Notes: generated by a model not told the origin, from the letters alone. Numbered from the stretch's first letter, positions 1 through 6,493 are shown. The stretch is DNA of 9,990 nt from an uncultured Clostridia bacterium (GCA_946641795.1 CAMPBZ010000028.1:1-9990); one strand, 5' to 3'. Numbers and translations are program-made.

Positions 1-2536
1 ATCCGTAGCAGTGCGAATCGCCGTTTTCGTCGTCCATTCGGAGAACGACCATTGCCGCCTCGTTGAAGTTTGCGGCAACCTCGTCAAACCCTTCCATATC
101 CTCAATGTTGATCAAGGCGCCGCGGATCGCGTAGTTAATGGTTTCCGCCTGCCCCAAACCCAGGTAAACATCCGGGCCCACACCGGCAAGAATGGAAGGA
201 AGAAGCGTTCCGCCGCTGACCAATTTGAGGTTGACGGCAATTCCGGTTTTGGTGGTGAAATCATTGGTTGCAAGGTTGCGAAGGACCTGCGCCTGGTCGC
301 GCCCGTAGGCAAGCCAAACGTTTACGCTGTCCAGCGATTGGTCGGCCTTTTTGGCGCCCATGCTGTTGTAATCGCGGAAGAAGCTTTGAATAAAGCCCAC
401 GATCTCGTGCCAGAGGTTGACAAAGAAATTGCCGTTGGCCTTGGGCGCTTTCTCGGATTTTCCCTGGATGGTCAGGTAGTCCAGCTGCAACGGCTGGGTC
501 TTCGCGTCGGTCAGGAAGGTACCGAGCGAGCCGACGTAACTTTTGAAGTTGGAAAGGTTGGAGGCGATTTTTTCTTCATCGGCTCCCATTTTTTCCAAAA
601 GGTCGGCAAGCTTATCACAAATACCCGTGTAGGTAGACGCCGTATTCTTCTTCAACTCTGCGGAAAGCGCTTTCAGCTCTCTTGCCTGCATAATCATATC
701 AATGATCGTGTTCGGCATCAGCACAATGAACTCGTAATCGGCGTAGGGGTCCGGCGAGGAGCCGGTATATTTAATAATGTCAAGATAGTCGTTGTTCAGC
801 GCGTTCAGAATGGTTTCCAGCTTGCTGACGTTTTCGTTCATCGAACCGAGCGTTACTTCCAGGGTGATGGTGTATTCCACATCCTTTTCAAAGTAAAACT
901 CAAAGCTCTTGGTCTCCTGCCCTTTCTTTGCGGCGTTCTGCGTGTTGGTCATAGCGGTTACCTGCCAGCCGCTGCCGTAATCAAACCGGAGCTCGGCCGC
1001 CTCGGCAAACGGAACGCCGTTGTAATACCCGGCCGATCTGCCGCCGTGCGCCGCCTTGTAGGCGTCCAGACTTTCATAATTCGTATAAATGCGAAGTGAG
1101 CGGGAAACAAACAAACCGTCCAGATAGCTCTGCTTGAAGCGGGCGTAAATATCGTAAAGTCCGGAGGCGTTGACCTTGAACTTGTACTCCACCCATTGCC
1201 CCGAAGTTTCCCATTTTTCGGTACCGATGGTGTTGAGCAAGGTACGCGTTGTATCGCAGGGAGAGGTGAGCGCCGAGGCGCGGTCCTCAACCGGATAAAC
1301 CACGTTGGTGGAAGTGCCGGTGGTGTACTCCCCTTCCAGCTTGATCTTATCAGTGCCTTCGGTCATCACAGCGCCTTCCGCTTCCAGGTCGGCAAGGTAC
1401 TGCTCGTAGGTTCTGTATGTGGTGTAAGGCGTTAAAACAAACCCGCAAAGCGCCATCGGCTCGTTGATGCCTTTGAGCGAAATGGTAACAGTTCCGCTTT
1501 CGCCCGGATCAATCCAGTAGCCGAAATCGTCGGCATAATAACCGTTGCTGTCGCGCAGGGTGTAGGTCATCCATTCGGGCGATTGTTTCATTGCCGGGCG
1601 AAGCTCGTTGAGGTTATCGTCCACCTCAAAGAACCGCAGGCCGTATTGATCCATAAACGCGTTGATCTCGCTGGTTATCACTTGCGGCTGCGCAATGAGC
1701 AAGGAGGAAGCATCGCTCGAATAGCGCACCGAAATGCCCAGGCTTTCGGCCTCCGCTTTGACGGCGGCAAGATCCGCTTTCAATTTTTCAGGGTCGTTGC
1801 GGATCTTTTTGGAAGAAGGAACGTACTCCGTTTCCATTACGGTATAATCGGTTCCGCGCTGTAAATAGGAGCCCCAGCGTTTGACCAGAGTAATGGAGCG
1901 CGTTTCGGCAAACGGCACCTCGTGGTTGATAAAGAACTCGCGTTCGATCGAGGTCGCCTTTCCTTCCACCGGGTAGTAAACCAGCGAAATGGAATACAGA
2001 CCCGGCTCGGTAATGCCGGCGGCGGCAAGATCCAGCGTCCAGGCAATGGTGCCCGTACTTGGCGAGAAGACAGCTTCTTTTCCGTCGTAGCTGACCACTT
2101 TTGCCGCTTTATCGTATGTATCGGCGTCGATTTGATCGCGGCTGTATGCAACGACCTGCGTGTTCCCGTCAGCATCCTGCTCGGTCACGCGCATCACCCA
2201 TACGCCGTCCTCAACCGAAACGGAGGTTCCTCTTCCCTGCCCGTAGGCATTGATGCCGCCCGACCAATAAACCCAGCCGGTGGTGGCGTCAAAGAAGATT
2301 TGCTCCTCGGTTTCCGTTTTGATTGCCGCGGCACCGAACGCATCCTTATGGTTGAGGATATAGGCTTCGTACGAAATGTTGTTCGCCGTTTCCAAATACT
2401 CCTCAATCAGTTCTCTTGTTGGATCCGTGTAACCTTGTGCGTCGGCGTCCGCGCTGACGAAAAAGGTTGCGGTGCTCACAAGAAACAGAACGGCAAGCGC
2501 CATACTCAATATTCTTGTGAATGTTTTTTTGACCAT
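1..2536 (-). CDS. Giant extracellular solute-binding protein of an ABC transporter (partial, C-terminus outside window)
   Basis: One frame stays open from 2536 to the left edge (845 codons, no stop), so this is an N-terminal fragment. Residues 1-29 form a signal peptide (KK near the start, hydrophobic core 9-27, likely cleavage after VSA29). No cysteine lies near the cleavage site, so there is no lipobox. Residues about 30-400 look like beta-rich secreted domains. Residues about 403-565 resemble a CBM6/35-type beta-sandwich (GQWVEYKFKV, then GLYDIYARFKQ). About 575-735 is mostly helical. From about 738 (VNVWLAYGRDQAQ, then GGTLLPSILAGVGPDVYLG at about 781) it matches the family-1 solute-binding fold, of which only ~108 residues are visible. 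Role by family: capturing a sugar or oligosaccharide outside the cell for a CUT1-type importer; substrate unknown. Permeases would be expected beyond the left edge. The ATG at 2536 is preferred because it lies 8 nt from AGGAGG; the in-frame ATG at 2542 is only 2 nt away. Confidence 0.85.
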   Translation of the reverse strand, partial: MVKKTFTRILSMALAVLFLVSTATFFVSADADAQGYTDPTRELIEEYLETANNISYEAYILNHKDAFGAAAIKTETEEQIFFDATTGWVYWSGGINAYGQGRGTSVSVEDGVWVMRVTEQDADGNTQVVAYSRDQIDADTYDKAAKVVSYDGKEAVFSPSTGTIAWTLDLAAAGITEPGLYSISLVYYPVEGKATSIEREFFINHEVPFAETRSITLVKRWGSYLQRGTDYTVMETEYVPSSKKIRNDPEKLKADLAAVKAEAESLGISVRYSSDASSLLIAQPQVITSEINAFMDQYGLRFFEVDDNLNELRPAMKQSPEWMTYTLRDSNGYYADDFGYWIDPGESGTVTISLKGINEPMALCGFVLTPYTTYRTYEQYLADLEAEGAVMTEGTDKIKLEGEYTTGTSTNVVYPVEDRASALTSPCDTTRTLLNTIGTEKWETSGQWVEYKFKVNASGLYDIYARFKQSYLDGLFVSRSLRIYTNYESLDAYKAAHGGRSAGYYNGVPFAEAAELRFDYGSGWQVTAMTNTQNAAKKGQETKSFEFYFEKDVEYTITLEVTLGSMNENVSKLETILNALNNDYLDIIKYTGSSPDPYADYEFIVLMPNTIIDMIMQARELKALSAELKKNTASTYTGICDKLADLLEKMGADEEKIASNLSNFKSYVGSLGTFLTDAKTQPLQLDYLTIQGKSEKAPKANGNFFVNLWHEIVGFIQSFFRDYNSMGAKKADQSLDSVNVWLAYGRDQAQVLRNLATNDFTTKTGIAVNLKLVSGGTLLPSILAGVGPDVYLGLGQAETINYAIRGALINIEDMEGFDEVAANFNEAAMVVLRMDDENGDSHCYG

Positions 2537-2544
2537 TTGCATTT

Positions 2545-2550
2545 CCTCCT
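2545..2550 (-). promoter_or_regulatory. Ribosome binding site deciding the start of the solute-binding protein
   Basis: A perfect AGGAGG (minus strand) precedes two in-frame ATGs. Spacing is 2 nt to the ATG at 2542 and 8 nt to the ATG at 2536, which favours 2536 and a protein starting MVKKTF. Confidence 0.8.
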
Positions 2551-2648
2551 GAATTGATCGCTCGGGACCCGGCCGCAACCGGTAGGCGCCGCTTTGCGCC
2601 CGCTGATCCCCAACCCTGAATTTGGGCATAGCTATCCCTTTTCTAATA
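2551..2648 (-). promoter_or_regulatory. Structured 5' leader of the solute-binding protein gene (candidate cis-regulatory RNA)
   Basis: About 100 nt of transcribed leader lie between the predicted start site and the ribosome binding site, and they are much more GC-rich than the DNA upstream. Visible stems (plus-strand positions): 2624-2638, the near-palindrome GGGATAGCTATGCCC; CCCAA/TTGGG pairing 2609-2613 with 2622-2626; GGCGC/GCGCC pairing 2585-2589 with 2596-2600; CCGG/CCGG pairing 2569-2572 with 2579-2582; and an outer stem of GATC 2556-2559 with 2605-2608 plus CGGG 2563-2566 with 2599-2602. The first two stems share 2624-2626 and cannot both form, which is compatible with a switch. The outer stem ends 5 nt from AGGAGG. 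I cannot assign it to a known riboswitch class. Confidence 0.4.
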
Positions 2649-2654
2649 TAAATA

Positions 2655-2683
2655 ATATTATCACAACGGGCCTTGCTTGTCAA
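2655..2683 (-). promoter_or_regulatory. Sigma-A type promoter of the solute-binding protein gene
   Basis: Minus strand: perfect -35 TTGACA (2683-2678), 17-nt spacer, -10 TAATAT (2660-2655). An overlapping GATAAT with an upstream TG could act as an extended -10 instead. The predicted transcription start is near 2648, giving a 5' UTR of about 110 nt. Confidence 0.7.
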
Positions 2684-2816
2684 GTAAAATTTCTCCGGGT
2701 TCCTTTTTATAATCTCTAAAAAAAGCAGATTTTGGAAACGGGATTTGTTTTGCTTTCTTTTCCGTTTTTCTCTATTTTCTCCTTTTTTTCGACCGCTTTT
2801 TTCTTTTCATTTTTGA

Positions 2817-2831
2817 GTAAATATAATTTAC
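2817..2831. repeat. Palindrome 1, GTAAAT-N3-ATTTAC (candidate operator)
   Basis: GTAAAT (2817-2822), ATA, ATTTAC (2826-2831) is a perfect inverted repeat with 6-bp arms. The same arms and spacer length recur at 2930-2944. It contains a TATAAT hexamer on the plus strand (2822-2827) and a TATATT on the minus strand (2825-2820), so a bound protein could block a promoter here. The size suits a dimeric regulator; the regulator is unknown. Confidence 0.55.
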
Positions 2832-2847
2832 CGTTTTGGAGTTTCAA
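2820..2847 (-). promoter_or_regulatory. Possible second upstream minus-strand promoter overlapping palindrome 1
   Basis: Minus strand: TTGAAA (2847-2842), 16-nt spacer, TATATT (2825-2820), each hexamer one mismatch from consensus. Transcription would start near 2813 and run toward the solute-binding protein gene. The surrounding DNA is so AT-rich that chance matches are likely. Confidence 0.3.
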
Positions 2848-2869
2848 AAATTGATTTTTCTTGAAAAAT
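2846..2869. repeat. Interlocked short inverted repeats between the two palindromes
   Basis: AAAAAT (2846-2851) and ATTTTT (2854-2859) form one perfect inverted repeat with a 2-bp centre. ATTTTTC (2854-2860) and GAAAAAT (2863-2869) form a second, sharing the middle arm. They could be protein sites or alternative hairpins, but AT-rich composition makes chance a fair explanation. Confidence 0.35.
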
Positions 2870-2921
2870 ACGCGCTTTTTGTTCATTTTTCCCGTCTTTT
2901 TCGTTCTTTTTTCAGCTCTCT

Positions 2922-2956
2922 TTTTGCAGGTAAATTTTATTTACTATGTTTTGCAG
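2922..2956 (+). repeat. Direct repeat TTTTGCAG flanking palindrome 2
   Basis: TTTTGCAG occurs at 2922-2929 and at 2949-2956, 27 bp apart start to start. The first copy abuts palindrome 2 and the second follows it after 4 bp. The arrangement suggests a composite regulatory site. Confidence 0.4.
2930..2944. repeat. Palindrome 2, GTAAAT-N3-ATTTAC (candidate operator)
   Basis: GTAAAT (2930-2935), TTT, ATTTAC (2939-2944) has the same arms and spacer length as the copy at 2817-2831. Centres are 2824 and 2937, 113 bp apart, a distance at which a dimer-of-dimers could loop DNA. Two copies of one 12-bp pattern in a single intergenic region argue for a real binding site. Confidence 0.55.
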
Positions 2957-3084
2957 AAAGGCATAAAAATCGGCCGCAAAAATGACGGTTTGTTTTTTGT
3001 ACATTTTTAACAAAAATTGGCAGGAATTTTCTACACATTCAACCGCCGTTTTCGAGGGCGTTTGCACCGTTTTTTGCGCGCTTC

Positions 3085-3113
3085 TTGACAATCCGGGCGC
3101 AAAAGGCTATAAT
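3085..3113 (+). promoter_or_regulatory. Perfect-consensus sigma-A promoter of rlmI
   Basis: TTGACA (3085-3090), 17-bp spacer, TATAAT (3108-3113): both hexamers and the spacing match consensus exactly. Transcription should start near 3120, leaving a leader of about 25 nt with a GAGG ribosome binding site at 3132-3135. This predicts strong, probably constitutive expression. Confidence 0.85.
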
Positions 3114-3146
3114 AGGCTTATCCGAGAAACCGAGGTTATTTGATTG

Positions 3147-4373
3147 ATGAATGATTTTGCAAAGGTGATGATTACCGAAAAGGGCGCCGACTTTTTGCGC
3201 GGCGGCCACGTTTGGGTTTACGAGGGAGAGGTGACCGGCCTGGAAGGTCAGATTGCCGACGGAGACCTTGTAAACGTTTTTTCCGCCAAGGGGAAATATT
3301 TAGGCACCGGGTTTTACAATTCGCATTCCAAGATCCGTGTTCGGATCGTTTCCAAAAACGCAAACGACCGCTTTGATCAGGCGTTTTGGGAGCGGAAACT
3401 GCGCTGGGCGATCGAATACCGCCGCCGCGTGATGGGCGAGGGCGATTTTGCCTGCTGCCGGCTGATCTTCGGCGAGGCCGACGCCTTTCCGGGACTGACG
3501 GTAGATCGCTTTGGCGACGTTTTGGTAACCGAGGTGCTCTCGCTGGGAATGGAGCGCGTCAAACCGCTGATCTACGCCGCGCTGGTGCGGATCTTGCGGG
3601 AAGAATACGGCGCAAACATCTCGGTCCTCTATGAGCGCAACGAGTCGCCTTTGCGAGTTTTGGAAGGAATGGAACCCGGCGCGGGCGTATGGGCAGGCGA
3701 AGGGCTTTACACTTCCCCTTCCGGCATTTGTACCATTGTGGAAAACGGGATCGAATACGAAGTGGACTATGTAAACGGGCAGAAGACCGGGTTCTTTCTG
3801 GATCAAAAATACAATCGCGCCGCCATTCGCAAAATTGCCGCCGGCGCGCGCGTGCTGGATTGCTTTACCCACACCGGCTCCTTTGCGCTGAACGCGGCGC
3901 AGGCGGGAGCCGCCCACGTGACCGCCGTTGACATTTCCGCCGACGCGCTTGCCGTTGCCAAGCGGAACGCCGCACGCAACGGTCTTTCCGACCGGATGGA
4001 CTTTGTTTGCGCGGATGTGTTTGACTACCTGAAAGCCGCCGGACAAGCGCCGGCCTTCGATTATGATTTCATCATTCTCGATCCCCCGGCCTTTACCAAA
4101 AGCCGCGATATGCTCCGCAACGCTATAAAAGGCTACCGCGAGATCAACCGCGCCGCAATGAAACTACTCCGCCGCGGGAGCTATCTTGCAACCTGCTCCT
4201 GCTCGCATTTTATGACCGAAACCTACTTTCGACAAATGATCCACAATGCGGCGGAGGACGCCGGCGTTGGTCTGCGGCAGATTGAAGCGCGCCGCCAATC
4301 TCCCGACCACCCCATTTTGTGGAACGTTCCCGAAACCGACTACCTGAAATTCTTTATTTTCCAAATCGTTTGA
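3147..4373 (+). CDS. rlmI: Class I SAM-dependent rRNA methyltransferase, RlmI/YccW family (23S rRNA m5C)
   Basis: By family, transfers methyl from S-adenosylmethionine to a 23S rRNA cytosine (C1962 in E. coli, RlmI) in the cytoplasm. Residues are numbered from the upstream TTG at 3144. An N-terminal PUA-like RNA-binding domain spans about 7-80 (GGHVWVYEGEV at 20-30). A linker domain carries FPGLTVDRFGD (115-124) and NGQKTGFFLDQ (211-221). The Rossmann methyltransferase domain has motif I at 237-248 (VLDCFTHTGSFA), the acidic ligand in AVDIS (261-265), motif IV DPPAF (313-317) and motif VI TCSCSH (350-355), which holds the likely catalytic cysteine. At 408-409 aa it is close to the usual ~390-400. 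The start is uncertain: the TTG at 3144 is 8 nt from GAGG, the ATG at 3147 is 11 nt away; I chose ATG. It is monocistronic and convergent with murC. The exact target base is inferred; RlmK-like activity is the alternative. Confidence 0.88.
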   Translation: MNDFAKVMITEKGADFLRGGHVWVYEGEVTGLEGQIADGDLVNVFSAKGKYLGTGFYNSHSKIRVRIVSKNANDRFDQAFWERKLRWAIEYRRRVMGEGDFACCRLIFGEADAFPGLTVDRFGDVLVTEVLSLGMERVKPLIYAALVRILREEYGANISVLYERNESPLRVLEGMEPGAGVWAGEGLYTSPSGICTIVENGIEYEVDYVNGQKTGFFLDQKYNRAAIRKIAAGARVLDCFTHTGSFALNAAQAGAAHVTAVDISADALAVAKRNAARNGLSDRMDFVCADVFDYLKAAGQAPAFDYDFIILDPPAFTKSRDMLRNAIKGYREINRAAMKLLRRGSYLATCSCSHFMTETYFRQMIHNAAEDAGVGLRQIEARRQSPDHPILWNVPETDYLKFFIFQIV

Positions 4374-4381
4374 CCGTTCAT

Positions 4382-4419
4382 AAAAACCGGCGGAGGTGCG
4401 CTTGCCTCCGCCGGTTTTT
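4382..4419. terminator. Bidirectional intrinsic terminator between rlmI and murC
   Basis: A perfect 15-bp inverted repeat (arms 4382-4396 and 4405-4419, GC core CCGGCGGAGG, 8-nt loop) has an A-run on its left flank and a T-run on its right, so it can stop transcription from both directions. Its right edge overlaps the murC stop codon (4421-4419). Confidence 0.9.
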
Positions 4420-5840
4420 TATAATTGTTTTTGCAATGGGAGCAGGTCGAAAATGGTTTCAATATCTCCGGCGCCCATCACGACCAGCAGGTCTCCCTTG
4501 CGCAAAAAAGAGGTTACTGCCCCGGCTGTTTCGGCCACCGTTCCGGTGGCCAGCGCGCGCCTGCCGCGCCGGCGGATCGCCCTTGCCAGTTGAGCGGAGG
4601 TCACGCCGCTCTCGTTCTGCTCGCGGGCGGCGTAAATATCCGAAAGCAAAAGCAGATCCGCGCGGTCAAACGCCTCGGAAAACGCCCGGAAAAAGCCCGC
4701 CGTCCGGCTGTATGTGTGCGGCTGATAGACGCAGACCAACCGGCCGCCCGCCGGAACAAGATCGTAGATCCCGTTTAAGGTCGCCATGATCTCGTCCGGA
4801 TGGTGGGCATAATCGTCGTACACCGGGCACTCCCGGAGCCAACCCTTGAACTCGGTGCGCCGCGCGGCGCCGCAATAGCCTTTTATTGCTTCCACTATCT
4901 GCTCCGCGGGAACTCCGGCAAGCCGCGCCGCCGCAACCGCCGCGAGCGCGTTATACGCCGAGTGCAATCCTACGGCGCGTAAATGCACCCGAAAAGGCGC
5001 GCTTCCCTTTTCAACGACCGAAAAAGCAAGCTCGCCGCGGCCGGTTTGCACTTCCGCCGCGTAAAAATCCGCCGTCGGATCGCGCAAGGAAAATGTTTTT
5101 GCACCACTCCTACCCGCAAACGCACGGCGGCTTTCCGGGTCGTCGGCATTCCAAAGCAAAACGCCGTCGCCCGCCCGGTCGGCAAAGGCGCAAAACGAGG
5201 CGCGTACCTGCTCCATACTGTGAAAATAATCCACATGATCCATCCCGATATTGAGCACCACGGCAATGTTGGGCGAAAAATGCAGGAAGGAACCCATATA
5301 TTCGCAGGCCTCAAACAGGACGGTCTGCCGCTCCGCCCCGATGCGGCAACAGTTGCCGCCCAGCGCCGGCAGTTCGGCCCCGGCATAGACCGTCGGATCA
5401 CCGGAAGCCGTCAGAATTTGCGCGCACATTGCCGTGCAGGTGCTTTTGCCGTGCATTCCGGCAATGCCGATGCGCGTTTGAAAATCGCCGGTGAGACAAC
5501 CGAGGTAATCGGCGCGCGAAATACACGGAAGCCCCTTTGCCAGCGCGGCGCTGTACTGCGGATCGCTATCCGAAAGCGCGACGGTATAAACGACCAGATC
5601 GTAGCCCTCGGGAACCGCCCCGGAGGCGCCGATCCGAACCTCGGCGCCCAACTCCCGCAGGCGGAAAACGCGTTGCGAGTCGGTGCGGTCGTCGCCGCCT
5701 ACTCGAAAGCCCGCTCGCAAAGTTGCCTGCGCCAGCGCGGACATACTGATGCCGCCGATCCCCAAAAACCAGACGCCGTGCGCCGTTTGCAAAAGAGCTT
5801 TGATTTTTTCTGCCCCGAAACTGGTATTCGGCAATGCCAT
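4419..5840 (-). CDS. murC: UDP-N-acetylmuramate--L-alanine ligase
   Basis: Catalyses ATP-dependent addition of L-alanine to UDP-MurNAc, the first amino-acid step of cytoplasmic peptidoglycan precursor synthesis. The 473-aa product has the Mur ligase order: an N-terminal UDP-binding Rossmann domain with GIGG (27-30); the central ATPase with P-loop GMHGKST (128-134), FEACEYMGSFL (176-186) and NIGMDHVDYF (197-206); and a C-terminal domain with GLHSAYN (291-297), DDYAHHP (342-348) and QPHTYSRT (373-380). AHHP and HTYSRT separate MurC from MurD, E and F. Length is normal. The start at 5840 follows AAGGAAG by about 8 nt; the frame extends 20 codons upstream, but that sequence is not MurC-like and covers a hairpin. 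The P-loop has Met and Ser where GTHGKTT is commonest. No other cell-wall gene adjoins it, and no promoter is clear in the ~40 nt after the upstream hairpin. Confidence 0.93.
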   Translation of the reverse strand: MALPNTSFGAEKIKALLQTAHGVWFLGIGGISMSALAQATLRAGFRVGGDDRTDSQRVFRLRELGAEVRIGASGAVPEGYDLVVYTVALSDSDPQYSAALAKGLPCISRADYLGCLTGDFQTRIGIAGMHGKSTCTAMCAQILTASGDPTVYAGAELPALGGNCCRIGAERQTVLFEACEYMGSFLHFSPNIAVVLNIGMDHVDYFHSMEQVRASFCAFADRAGDGVLLWNADDPESRRAFAGRSGAKTFSLRDPTADFYAAEVQTGRGELAFSVVEKGSAPFRVHLRAVGLHSAYNALAAVAAARLAGVPAEQIVEAIKGYCGAARRTEFKGWLRECPVYDDYAHHPDEIMATLNGIYDLVPAGGRLVCVYQPHTYSRTAGFFRAFSEAFDRADLLLLSDIYAAREQNESGVTSAQLARAIRRRGRRALATGTVAETAGAVTSFLRKGDLLVVMGAGDIETIFDLLPLQKQL

Positions 5841-5871
5841 AATCGGTTCTTCCTTTCCGTTTTCGGTTTGC

Positions 5872-5911
5872 AAAAGCAAAAGGGCGGCGCCAAAAGGCAA
5901 CCGCCCCTTTT
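5872..5911 (-). terminator. Terminator-like hairpin between the phosphodiesterase gene and murC
   Basis: Minus strand: GGGCGG (5887-5882) pairs with CCGCCC (5906-5901), extended by GGC/GCC (5898-5896 with 5891-5889) around a 4-nt loop and by AAAA/TTTT outside a one-base bulge. It is followed by TTTT (5881-5878), GC and TTTT (5875-5872). The broken T-run and the bulge suggest a weak or partial terminator. It begins 44 nt downstream of the phosphodiesterase stop codon and lies in the murC leader. Confidence 0.55.
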
Positions 5912-5954
5912 CCGCATTGAAAAGGATATGCGCCGCGCCGGAGGCAGGTGATTT

Positions 5955-6434
5955 TTATAGCTTGCCGTGGGCAAACAAAACCAGTTCCGGCTCCAACCGC
6001 AACGTGCCGAAATCGCCGGAGGCGATGCTGCCGGGATTGAAGAGATAAACCGGCTTCCCGCCCGCTTCATCCGGGATCGTCACAAGCTCCTGCCGGTGGG
6101 TGTGGCCAAACAAAATCAGGTCGGCTTCAAGCTCTTTTGCGGCTTTGAGAAGGCCGCCGACGCCGCTTTTGGCGCCGTAGAGATGCCCGTGGGTCAGCAA
6201 CAGGCGGTGCCCTTCAAAGGAGAGTGTTTCGGTATCGTTGATTGGCAGATCGGGAAAGCGCCAATCGCAATTTCCACGCACACGAATGACCGGGATCCCG
6301 TCGTAGCGGTCGCCGATGTCGCAGATCCCGTCCCCGAGGTACAAAATGGCGTCCGGCTTTTGAATTTGCCGGTCGATCGCCGCGATCATATTGTTTTTTC
6401 TCCCGTGGGAATCCGAAAAAATCAAAAATTCCAT
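5955..6434 (-). CDS. YfcE/MJ0936-family metal-dependent phosphodiesterase
   Basis: A small cytoplasmic calcineurin-like phosphoesterase of 159 aa, close to the family norm (~155-185). The binuclear metal site is complete: D8-x-H10 (FSDSHG), GD at 34-35 (LYLGDG), GNCD at 54-57, THGH at 81-84, GHTH at 110-113, followed by NPGS at 133-136. E. coli YfcE and its relatives hydrolyse phosphodiesters in vitro; the natural substrate is not settled. The start at 6434 has GGGAG 7 nt upstream and sits about 24 nt below a good promoter. The same frame opens further upstream to 6689, but that part crosses the promoter and overlaps the divergent operon. No gene on its own transcript hints at a substrate; murC follows after a hairpin. 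Confidence 0.87.
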   Translation of the reverse strand: MEFLIFSDSHGRKNNMIAAIDRQIQKPDAILYLGDGICDIGDRYDGIPVIRVRGNCDWRFPDLPINDTETLSFEGHRLLLTHGHLYGAKSGVGGLLKAAKELEADLILFGHTHRQELVTIPDEAGGKPVYLFNPGSIASGDFGTLRLEPELVLFAHGKL

Positions 6435-6464
6435 TTTCTTTCTCCCGTTTTCAAGTTCCGTTTT

Positions 6465-6493
6465 ATTATACCAGTTCCCGGCGGGTTTGTCTA
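6465..6493 (-). promoter_or_regulatory. Sigma-A promoter of the phosphodiesterase gene
   Basis: Minus strand: TAGACA (6493-6488, one mismatch), 17-nt spacer, perfect TATAAT (6470-6465). The predicted start near 6458 gives a leader of about 24 nt containing GGGAG. It also supports the short start codon at 6434. Confidence 0.75.

Larger units (their letters stand above)
2684..3084. other. AT-rich, pyrimidine-skewed intergenic region without a convincing gene
   Basis: About 400 bp between the two divergent promoters hold no supportable coding sequence. From about 2735 to 2925 the plus strand is dominated by T-runs broken by C, with few purines, quite unlike the GC-rich genes on both sides. The region holds two equal-arm palindromes and several small inverted and direct repeats, listed separately. 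Its length and content suggest long upstream regulatory DNA; a small RNA cannot be excluded. Confidence 0.6.

Noticed and set aside
11..1099. Plus-strand open frame of 362 codons
   Set aside because: It lies antisense to the solute-binding protein, whose translation shows a signal peptide and family motifs. Its own translation has no recognisable domain and no ribosome binding site.
2542..2543. ATG at 2542 as the start of the solute-binding protein
   Set aside because: Only 2 nt separate it from AGGAGG, too close for efficient initiation; the in-frame ATG at 2536 has 8 nt.
1922..2557. Plus-strand open frame of 211 codons across the start of the solute-binding protein gene
   Set aside because: Antisense shadow that runs through the start codon and ribosome binding site of the real gene; no recognisable domain.
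2555..2610. Class-I c-di-GMP riboswitch in the binding-protein leader
   Set aside because: Only a GCAAAGC...GCCTA-like fragment matches; the GGGCAAACC/GAAA hairpin and the third stem of the aptamer are absent.
2982..3143. Plus-strand frame of 53 codons ending directly before rlmI
   Set aside because: It has no ribosome binding site and spans the perfect rlmI promoter, so most of it would lie upstream of the transcription start.
3300..4046. Minus-strand frame of 248 codons opposite rlmI
   Set aside because: Shadow of a GC-rich gene; rlmI shows the full methyltransferase motif set and the antisense translation shows none.
4983..5951. Plus-strand frame of 322 codons opposite murC
   Set aside because: Shadow created by murC codon bias; low-complexity basic translation without a domain or ribosome binding site.
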